A stretch of DNA of 64,000 bases from positions 22,981-86,980 of the forward strand of contig NZ_FQZA01000013.1 of NCBI RefSeq assembly GCF_900141995.1, given 5' to 3'. Shown in pieces: positions 57,520-64,000 of this stretch. The notes below the pieces were generated by a model. That model saw only the letters and a program-made list of their open reading frames with translations. It had not been told where the DNA came from and did no database searches. Numbering within the stretch: position 1 is the first letter of the stretch; each line of letters opens with the position of its first letter. A program made the position numbers and the translations under genes. The DNA is from Palleronia salina. GTDB lineage: Bacteria > Pseudomonadota > Alphaproteobacteria > Rhodobacterales > Rhodobacteraceae.

Positions 57520-58986
57520 ATGGCGAAGCAGAAAAAACAGCCGCGCCCCAAGGCCGTGACGCCGAAGGGCTTTCGCGATTATTTCGGCGCCGAGGTGACG
57601 CGCCGGGCCGACATGCTGGCCCGGATCGCGCGGATCTACCATCGCTATGGTTTCGACGCGCTCGAGACGTCTGGCGTCGAGACGGTCGAGGCGCTGGGCA
57701 AGTTCCTGCCCGACGTGGATCGCCCGAACGAGGGCGTCTTCGCGTGGGAGGAAGACGGCGACTGGCTGGCCCTGCGCTATGACATGACGGCCCCGCTGGC
57801 CCGCGTCGCCGCGCAGTATCGCAACGATCTCCCGTCGCCCTATCGCCGCTATGCCATGGGGCCGGTCTGGCGCAACGAAAAGCCCGGGCCGGGGCGATTC
57901 CGCCAGTTCTATCAATGTGATGCCGACACGGTGGGCAGCGCGTCCATGGCCGCCGACGCCGAGATCTGCGCCATGCTGTCGGACGTGTTCGAGGATCTGG
58001 GCCTTGGCGGCGACTACATCATTCGGGTGAACAACCGGAAGGTCTTGAACGGCGTGATGGAGGTCGCGGGCATCGGCGGCCCCGAGCACGAGGCCGAGCG
58101 CGGCATCGTGCTGCGCGCCATCGACAAGCTCGATCGGCTGGGCGAGGACGGCGTGCGCGCGCTGCTGGGCGAGGGCCGCAAGGACGACAGCGGCGATTTC
58201 ACCAAGGGCGCGGGGCTGGGCGATGAACAGGCCGACGTGGTGATGGGGTTCATGGGCGCGCTTGGCTCGGACGGGGCCGCGACGCTGGCGAACCTCGACG
58301 GCCTGGTCGCGGACTCCGAGGTCGGCCGCGAGGGCGTGGATGAACTCCGCCAGATCGCCGACCTTCTTGCAGCCCAGGGCTACGGCCCCGACCGCATCGT
58401 CATCGACCCGTCGGTGGTGCGCGGCCTCGGATATTACACCGGCCCGGTCTACGAGGCCGAGCTGACCTTCGAAGTGACGGATGAGAAGGGCCGCCCGCGC
58501 CAGTTCGGCAGCGTGGCGGGCGGCGGGCGCTACGACGATCTGGTCAAGCGCTTCACGGGGCAGGAGGTGCCGGCCACCGGCGTCAGCATCGGCGTCGATC
58601 GCCTGCTGGCCGCGCTGACCATGAAGGGCCGCTTCGACGACGCCGAGGACGGCCCGGTCGTCGTTACCGTGATGGATAAATCGCGCCTCGCGGCCTACCA
58701 GGCGATGGTGTCGGATCTGCGGAAGGCCGACATCCGGGCCGAGCTCTACCTCGGGAACCCCAAGAATTTCGGCAACCAGCTGAAGTATTGCGACAAGCGC
58801 GGCGCCCCCTTCGCCATCATCCAGGGCGAGGACGAGGCGGCGCGCGGCGTGGTGCAGATCAAGGACCTGAAGCTGGGCGCGCGCCTGGCCTCCGAGCTTA
58901 GCCACGAGGAATGGCGCGACCAGCCCGCGCAGTTCGAATGCCGGCTCGAGGACATGGTGTCCGAGATCAAGGCGCGGCTGGGATGA
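57520..58986 (+). CDS. hisS: Histidyl-tRNA synthetase
   Basis: The 488-residue class II synthetase has motif 2 ([19 protein letters not shown]) and the histidine-A segment [14 protein letters not shown]. The C-terminal anticodon-binding domain starts near [10 protein letters not shown]. It charges tRNA-His. The ATG at 57520 follows GGAAGGGA. An in-frame ATG at 57499 is less likely. hisZ overlaps its stop (ATGA), so hisS-hisZ-hisG form a single operon. Confidence 0.95.
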   Translation: MAKQKKQPRPKAVTPKGFRDYFGAEVTRRADMLARIARIYHRYGFDALETSGVETVEALGKFLPDVDRPNEGVFAWEEDGDWLALRYDMTAPLARVAAQYRNDLPSPYRRYAMGPVWRNEKPGPGRFRQFYQCDADTVGSASMAADAEICAMLSDVFEDLGLGGDYIIRVNNRKVLNGVMEVAGIGGPEHEAERGIVLRAIDKLDRLGEDGVRALLGEGRKDDSGDFTKGAGLGDEQADVVMGFMGALGSDGAATLANLDGLVADSEVGREGVDELRQIADLLAAQGYGPDRIVIDPSVVRGLGYYTGPVYEAELTFEVTDEKGRPRQFGSVAGGGRYDDLVKRFTGQEVPATGVSIGVDRLLAALTMKGRFDDAEDGPVVVTVMDKSRLAAYQAMVSDLRKADIRAELYLGNPKNFGNQLKYCDKRGAPFAIIQGEDEAARGVVQIKDLKLGARLASELSHEEWRDQPAQFECRLEDMVSEIKARLG

Positions 58987-60062
58987 CATTGCCCCCCAAG
59001 GCCACCGAGCGGGCCGAGGCCGAGCGGCTGCTGGCGCTGTTCCTCGACCACGGCGCCGAGCGGGTCGAGCCGGATCTCCTGCTGCCCGCCGACACGCTGC
59101 TTGATCTCTACGGCGAGGACATCCGCGCGCGCGCCTTCGTCACCCCCGGCCCCGACGGGGGCGAGGCGATGCTGCGTCCGGACTTCACGGTGCCGGTGGT
59201 GCAGTGGCACATGGCCCGCCGCGGCGATCCCGCGCGCTATGCCTATGCCGGATCGATCTTCCGCCGCCAGCCCGACCCGTCGCGCCCGCATGAATACCTG
59301 CAGGCGGGGTTCGAGCTGTTCGGTCACGACGCGGCCGAGGCCGATGCCGAGGTCTTCGACCTGATCCACGCGCAGGTGGCCCATCTGCGTCCGCGCATCG
59401 TGACCGGTGACACCGGGATCCTGACCGCCGCGGTCATGGGGCTCGAGACCACCGCCGACCGGCGCAACGCCTTGCTGCGCCATATCTGGCGGCCGCTGCG
59501 GTTCCGCGCCCTGCTGGACCGGTTCTCGGGAAAGACACCTGTTGCCCCGGCGCGCGCGGACCTGCTGGCGGCGGCGGACCCCTTCGCCGAGGCCGGCCCC
59601 GAGATCGGGCTGCGAAGCCGGACCGAGGTCGAGACGCGCCTGGCCGCCCTGCGCGCCGATGCCGCCGCGCCCCCGTTGGCCGCCCGCGACGTGGCGCTGA
59701 TCGACGATATCCTCAGCCTCAGCGCGCCCAGTGACGCGGCGCTGGAACGATTGCGCGACATCGCCGTGGACCTGCCCGCGATCACGCCCGCGACCGACGG
59801 GCTGGCCCGCCGGCTGGATGCGCTGGACGCGCGCGGGATCGCGCCCGCGCGGCTCAGGTTCGAAGGCAGCCATGGCCGCAGCACCATGGAATATTACGAC
59901 GGGTTCGTCTTCACGCTCAGCCTGCCGGACCGTCCCGACCTGCCGCCCGTCGCCACCGGCGGCCGCTACGACGCGCTGACCCGCGCGCTGGGCGGCGGCG
60001 ACGGCATGCGGGCCGTGGGCGGCGTGATCCGCCCCGGCGTGATCCTGGAGGGCACCGCATGA
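58983..60062 (+). CDS. hisZ: ATP phosphoribosyltransferase regulatory subunit
   Basis: The 359-residue HisRS-like protein lacks the synthetase function. Recognisable segments are [23 protein letters not shown] and [11 protein letters not shown], followed by ATGGRYDAL. It partners with the short HisG to form the first enzyme of histidine biosynthesis and its feedback site. It overlaps hisS and hisG by four bases each. Confidence 0.92.
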   Translation: MTLPPKATERAEAERLLALFLDHGAERVEPDLLLPADTLLDLYGEDIRARAFVTPGPDGGEAMLRPDFTVPVVQWHMARRGDPARYAYAGSIFRRQPDPSRPHEYLQAGFELFGHDAAEADAEVFDLIHAQVAHLRPRIVTGDTGILTAAVMGLETTADRRNALLRHIWRPLRFRALLDRFSGKTPVAPARADLLAAADPFAEAGPEIGLRSRTEVETRLAALRADAAAPPLAARDVALIDDILSLSAPSDAALERLRDIAVDLPAITPATDGLARRLDALDARGIAPARLRFEGSHGRSTMEYYDGFVFTLSLPDRPDLPPVATGGRYDALTRALGGGDGMRAVGGVIRPGVILEGTA

Positions 60063-60745
60063 TCAAGCTCGGCGTGCCGTCCAAGGGACGGCTGATGGAG
60101 AAGACGTTCCAGTGGTTCGCCGAACGCGGCATCACCATGGAAAAGGTCGAGGACCGCGAATACGCCGGTCGCGTCAGCGGGATCGACGGGGTCGAGATGG
60201 TCCTGCTGTCTGCGGGCGAGATTCCAAGGGAACTGGCTGCGGGCCGCATCCATCTGGGCGTCACCGGATCCGACCTTGTGCGCGAGAAGCTCGCCGGTTG
60301 GGACAGCCGCGTTGAGGAACTGGCGCGCATGGGGTTCGGACACGCCGACCTGGTGATCGCCGTGCCGAATTTCTGGGTCGACGTGGAGACGCTGGACGAC
60401 CTGGATGCCGCCGCCGCCGCGTTTCGCCGCCGCCATGGCCACCGGCTGCGCATCGCGACCAAGTATCACCGGCTCATGCGCGAATACCTGCGCGGCCACG
60501 GGGTTGCCGACTACCAGCTTGTGGACAGCCAGGGCGCGACCGAGGGCACGGTGCGCAACGAGACGGCCGAGGCGATCGCCGACATCACCTCGACCGGTGA
60601 GACCCTGCGCGCCAACCACCTGAAGACCCTGTCCGACGGACCCGTGCACGCCAGCCAGGCGACGCTGTTCCGCGCGGTCGACGCACCGTGGGACGACGCG
60701 GCGCAAGCCACGCTCGCCGATCTGCGCGGCCGGCTCGGGGTCTGA
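60059..60745 (+). CDS. hisG: ATP phosphoribosyltransferase, short form
   Basis: The 228-residue short-type HisG catalyses the first step of histidine biosynthesis. It has LGVPSKGRLME at the N-terminus, GRIHLGVTGSDLVRE in the middle and the phosphate-binding segment VDSQGATEGTVRNETAEAIA. It lacks the regulatory C-terminal domain, which HisZ supplies. Confidence 0.95.
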   Translation: MIKLGVPSKGRLMEKTFQWFAERGITMEKVEDREYAGRVSGIDGVEMVLLSAGEIPRELAAGRIHLGVTGSDLVREKLAGWDSRVEELARMGFGHADLVIAVPNFWVDVETLDDLDAAAAAFRRRHGHRLRIATKYHRLMREYLRGHGVADYQLVDSQGATEGTVRNETAEAIADITSTGETLRANHLKTLSDGPVHASQATLFRAVDAPWDDAAQATLADLRGRLGV

Positions 60746-60752
60746 TCCTGGC

Positions 60753-61184
60753 CTAGCGCACCCCGATCTCGGCCAGCGCGGCCATCAGCTTGGGCGGCAG
60801 ATCCGATTCGCCCTGCGTGGCGCTGCCCAGGTCGGCGGGGGCGTCCTGCGGTTGCAGGTAACGCCAGCCCTGGAAGGGGCGTTTGGGGGTCGCCTCGGTG
60901 CGGATCACCTCGTCCGACAGCAGGATCGCGCAGCGACGGATGCCGTCTTCGCCCCTGAGGTCGTCGAATCCCAGAATCCGCTGGCGCGCCAGGATCACGC
61001 CCTGGATCACCCAGTACATCGACCCGCCATCCAGCAACTCGTCGACCCGCTTGGGAAACATGCGCGTGACGTGGTAATACTGCCCGTCGCGCCGCTGTTT
61101 CGAGCGGTGCTGCTGCCAGTCGATCAGCTGGTCGATGGATTCGGACCCCACGCTCAACTTCAGCATGTGCAGTTTTGCCGACAT
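60753..61184 (-). CDS. DUF1489 family protein
   Basis: The 143-residue protein matches DUF1489, common in alphaproteobacteria. Segments include HMLKLSVGSESIDQL, YYHVTRMFPKRVDELLDGGSMYW, VILARQRILGF and the PFQGWRYLQPQDAPADL tail. The function is not known. It converges with hisG at 8 bases and diverges from nrdJ. An in-frame ATG lies upstream at 61211, but 61184 gives the conserved start. Confidence 0.85.
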   Translation of the reverse strand: MSAKLHMLKLSVGSESIDQLIDWQQHRSKQRRDGQYYHVTRMFPKRVDELLDGGSMYWVIQGVILARQRILGFDDLRGEDGIRRCAILLSDEVIRTEATPKRPFQGWRYLQPQDAPADLGSATQGESDLPPKLMAALAEIGVR

Positions 61185-61203
61185 CGCGCATTTACCCCCA
61201 GAC

Positions 61204-61252
61204 TTATCCACAATCCTGTGGCGGACACCCCGTCCAATACCCTATATAGAGA
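61204..61252. promoter_or_regulatory. nrdJ control region: DnaA box and possible NrdR boxes
   Basis: A perfect DnaA box TTATCCACA is at 61204-61212. Two palindromes, CCACA-atcc-TGTGG (61208-61221) and CTATATAG within CCCTATATAGAG (61242-61249), have centres 31 bases apart. That equals the usual spacing of NrdR boxes. The second also resembles a -10 element. They end 59 bases before the nrdJ start. Confidence 0.55.
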
Positions 61253-61310
61253 CTCCGTCGCCGCAGGACCATGCGGCGAAGCCATCCCCTGCTGCGAAAG
61301 AAGGCCCGCC

Positions 61311-63581
61311 ATGACCCGCTTTGCCGCCCCTATCTCGGAACAGATCTGGGACATGAAATACCGCCTGAAACAGGCGGACGGCACGCCCGTGGACCGCAGC
61401 GTCGAGGATACCTGGCGCCGTATCGCCCGGTCGCTGGCGACGGTCGAGGATGACGCGGACGCCTTCGAGGCCGAGTTCTACGCCGCACTGGAGGACTTCA
61501 AGTTCCTGCCCGCCGGTCGCATCGTGGCGGGCGCGGGCACCGACCGCAGCGTGACCCTGTTCAACTGCTTCGTCATGGGCACGATCCCCGATTCGATGTC
61601 GGGCATCTTCGAGCATCTGCGCGAGGCCGCGCTGACCATGCAGCAGGGCGGCGGCATCGGCTACGACTTCTCGACCATCCGGCCCAAGGGCGCGAACGTG
61701 CACGGCGTGGCCGCCGATGCGTCGGGGCCGCTGTCCTTCATGGACGTGTGGGACGCCATGTGCCGCACCATCATGTCGGCGGGCGCGCGGCGCGGCGCGA
61801 TGATGGCGACCCTGCGCTGCGACCACCCCGATATCGAGGCGTTCATCGAGGCCAAGTCCGACCCGGCCCGCCTGCGTAACTTCAACGTCAGCGTGCTGGT
61901 CACCGACGCCTTCATGGAAGCCGTGAAGGCCGACGAGGCGTGGGAGCTGGCCTTCGACGGCAAGGTGATGAAGACGCTGCAGGCGCGCGACCTGTGGAAC
62001 AAGATCATGCGCGCGACCTACGACTACGCCGAGCCGGGCGTGATCTTCATCGACCGCATCAACAAGGCCAACAACCTCGCCTACTGCGAGACCATCGCGG
62101 CGACGAACCCCTGCGGCGAGCAGCCCCTGCCGCCCTACGGCGCGTGCCTGCTGGGCTCGGTGAACCTCGCCCGGCTGGTCGGCGACCCGTTCGGCCCCGA
62201 TGCCGCGCTGGACGACGCCGCGCTGGAGCGGCTGGTGGCCAGCGCCGTGCGCATGATGGACAACGTGGTCGATGCCTCGCGCTTCCCGCTGGAAGAGCAG
62301 GCGCAGGAGGCCGCGGCCAAGCGCCGGATCGGCCTGGGCGTCACCGGGCTGGCCGACGCGCTGGCCATGGTCGGCGTGCGCTACGGGTCCGAGGAGGCGG
62401 CGCGTCTGACCGAGGACTGGATGCACCGGATCGCCCGCGCCGCGTACCTGACCTCGGCGCAGCTGGCGGCCGAAAAGGGCGCCTTCCCGCTGTTCGATGC
62501 CGACAAGTACCTGGCCTCGGGCGCGCTGGAACACATGGACGACGACGTGAAGGACGCGATCCGCAAGCACGGCATCCGCAACGCGCTGCTGACCAGCGTC
62601 GCGCCCACCGGCACCATCAGCCTGTTCGCGGGCAACGTGAGCTCGGGGATCGAGCCGGTCTTCGCGCATGCATACACCCGCAAGGTCCTGCAGAAGGACG
62701 GGTCGCGCACCGAGGAAGAGGTCGTGGACTACGCCGTGCAGATGTGGCGCGACCGGAACGGCGACGCCGACCTGCCCGACCATTTCGTGAGCGCGCAGAC
62801 ACTCGATCCGATGGACCACGTGCGGATGCAGGCGGCGGCGCAGAAATGGGTGGATTCGTCGATCTCGAAGACGATCAACTGCCCCGAGGACATCAGCTTC
62901 GAAGCCTTCAAGGACGTCTACATGCAGGCCTACGAGACGGGCTGCAAAGGCTGCACGACCTACCGCCCCAACGCGGTGACCGGCAGCGTGCTGAGCGTGA
63001 GCGAGACCGCCGACGCCAGCCCCGCCGAGGCGCAGAAAAGCGAGGAAGGCGAGGTCATCTACATGTCCGAGCCGCTGAGCCGTCCGCAGGCGCTGGAAGG
63101 GTCGACCTACAAGCTGAAATGGCCCGGTTCGGAGCACGCGCTCTACATCACGGTGAACGACCTGATCCAGAACGGCCACCGGCGCCCCTTCGAGATCTTC
63201 GTGAACTCGAAGAACATGGAGCATTTCGCCTGGACCGTGGCGCTGACGCGCATGATCTCGGCCGTGTTCCGCCGCGGCGGCGACGTGAGTTTCGTGGTGG
63301 AAGAGCTCAAGGCCGTCTTCGACCCCCGCGGCGGCGCGTGGATGGAGGGCAAGTACATCCCCTCGATCATCGCGGGCATCGGCGGCGTGATCGAGCGGCA
63401 CATGATCGCCACCGGCTTCCTCGCCGGCGAGGGGCTGGGCCTGAAGTCCGATCCGCAGGCCCAGGTGGTCGCGCTGGGCAGCACGCCCGCCAAGGCCTGC
63501 CCCAGCTGCGGCAGCTTCGAGATGCGCATGGTCGAAGGCTGCATGACCTGCGCTGCCTGCGGCCACTCGAAATGCGGGTGA
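61311..63581 (+). CDS. nrdJ: Adenosylcobalamin-dependent ribonucleotide reductase
   Basis: The 756-residue class II enzyme reduces ribonucleotides using B12. Key motifs are NPCGEQPLPPYGAC (radical cysteine and glutamate), PTGTISLFAGNVSSGIEP and a C-terminal zinc-like cysteine group in CPSCGSFEMRM and CMTCAACGHSKCG, likely the redox-active tail. The AAGAAGG ribosome site fits the start at 61311. It has its own promoter region with a DnaA box. Downstream an IS3-type insertion begins within 90 bases. Confidence 0.95.
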   Translation: MTRFAAPISEQIWDMKYRLKQADGTPVDRSVEDTWRRIARSLATVEDDADAFEAEFYAALEDFKFLPAGRIVAGAGTDRSVTLFNCFVMGTIPDSMSGIFEHLREAALTMQQGGGIGYDFSTIRPKGANVHGVAADASGPLSFMDVWDAMCRTIMSAGARRGAMMATLRCDHPDIEAFIEAKSDPARLRNFNVSVLVTDAFMEAVKADEAWELAFDGKVMKTLQARDLWNKIMRATYDYAEPGVIFIDRINKANNLAYCETIAATNPCGEQPLPPYGACLLGSVNLARLVGDPFGPDAALDDAALERLVASAVRMMDNVVDASRFPLEEQAQEAAAKRRIGLGVTGLADALAMVGVRYGSEEAARLTEDWMHRIARAAYLTSAQLAAEKGAFPLFDADKYLASGALEHMDDDVKDAIRKHGIRNALLTSVAPTGTISLFAGNVSSGIEPVFAHAYTRKVLQKDGSRTEEEVVDYAVQMWRDRNGDADLPDHFVSAQTLDPMDHVRMQAAAQKWVDSSISKTINCPEDISFEAFKDVYMQAYETGCKGCTTYRPNAVTGSVLSVSETADASPAEAQKSEEGEVIYMSEPLSRPQALEGSTYKLKWPGSEHALYITVNDLIQNGHRRPFEIFVNSKNMEHFAWTVALTRMISAVFRRGGDVSFVVEELKAVFDPRGGAWMEGKYIPSIIAGIGGVIERHMIATGFLAGEGLGLKSDPQAQVVALGSTPAKACPSCGSFEMRMVEGCMTCAACGHSKCG

Positions 63582-63664
63582 GCGCAGACGCGCGGTAATG
63601 TTTGTGCCGCCAATCAAAGTTTGCACATTTGGGCCAGTTTCGCGCACATTTTACAAGATATCCG

Positions 63665-63692
63665 TGAGCTGCCCCAACCGAGTGGTCCAGGT
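63665..63692 (-). repeat. Presumed terminal inverted repeat of the IS3-family element
   Basis: The sequence TGAGCTGCCCCAACC starting at 63665 looks like the end of an IS3-type element: TGA at the tip, then a GC-rich run, followed by GTGGTCC. The partner end is outside the window, so the boundary is inferred from the transposase stop 34 bases further right. Confidence 0.45.
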
Positions 63693-63698
63693 TGATTG

Positions 63699-64000
63699 TT
63701 AGTGCATCGCTGGTCGCCGGTCGACGGCTATGATGCTCTCCGGCGCCGGAGGCCTGTAGCCCAAGGCGCTGTGGGGCCGGACGGTATTGTAGTGGCGACG
63801 CCACCGCTCGATGAGGATCTGGGCCTCACGGAGCGAATAGAAAACCTCTCCGTCGAGCAGCTCGTTGCGGAATCGAGCGTTGAAGCTTTCGCAGTAGCCG
63901 TTCTCCCAAGGTGAGCCAGGCTCGATGTAGGCGGTCTTGGCACCGACGGCGCCGATCCAGTCGCGGACCTTCAGAGCAACAAATTCGGCACCGTTGTCGG
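63699..64000 (-). mobile_element. IS3-family transposase (OrfB), C-terminal part
   Basis: Reading the minus strand from the window edge gives an open frame of about 100 codons ending at TAA (63699-63701). It starts DNGAEFVALKVRDWIG, continues with PGSPWENGYCESFN and RWRRHYNTVRPHSALGY. These are the integrase-core signatures of IS3 transposases. The aspartate of DNGAEF and the glutamate of CESFN are separated by 35 residues, giving the DD(35)E spacing. The N-terminal part and OrfA lie outside. The element is oriented toward nrdJ. Confidence 0.9.

Overview
The window reads as one contiguous stretch of a GC-rich alphaproteobacterial chromosome, most likely a Rhodobacterales (Roseobacter/Rhodobacter-like) bacterium. 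Support comes from the gene content: a taurine cluster with tauR, xsc and soeABC, GcvT-fused FAD dehydrogenases, a short HisG paired with HisZ, a B12-dependent ribonucleotide reductase, DUF1489, and a GC-rich palindromic intergenic element that looks typical of this group. No tRNA, rRNA or CRISPR array was seen. The last 336 bases belong to an IS3-family insertion sequence that runs off the end.

Layout. 1-4176 (+): tail of a TRAP substrate-binding protein, then glutamine synthetase-like enzyme, aldehyde dehydrogenase and Fe-dependent alcohol dehydrogenase. Together these could form a gamma-glutamylation route for an amino alcohol. 4173-18544: a galactoside operon on the minus strand (ABC binding protein, two permeases, YjbR-like protein, GH36 alpha-galactosidase, dgoK, dgoA, SMP-30 lactonase, GH42 beta-galactosidase, galM, membrane hydrolase). 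It faces an IclR regulator and the ABC ATPase, with paired operators between them. 18617-33672: a complete taurine system: tauABC uptake, tpa, xsc, an acetate kinase, soeABC sulfite dehydrogenase and the regulator tauR. An HNH nuclease gene lies between tauR and tpa. Three sites with the same direct-repeat geometry are likely TauR operators. 33683-36088: a sulfatase and its formylglycine-generating enzyme. 36203-43609: a FAD/GcvT demethylase, a membrane protein, a Hint-like protein, a secreted small protein, a FAD oxidoreductase, an aldo/keto reductase and a secreted VWA protein. 43646-53405 (-): xanthine dehydrogenase xdhABC followed by a BMP-type purine/nucleoside ABC transporter. 53603-63581: housekeeping genes dnaE, slyX, hisS-hisZ-hisG, DUF1489 and nrdJ.

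Most striking signal. Five dispersed copies of one palindromic element (24150, 26075, 28659, 50721, 52853) share a head sequence and a terminal GC hairpin. The three long copies also share an inner hairpin whose arms differ in sequence but keep pairing, which suggests selection on structure. Two copies lie inside coding sequence, in frame, in xdhA (linker between the Fe-S and FAD domains) and in xdhB. The other three lie at gene junctions of the taurine cluster. In-frame palindromic elements of this kind recall the Rickettsia palindromic elements and are the best candidate here for something little described.
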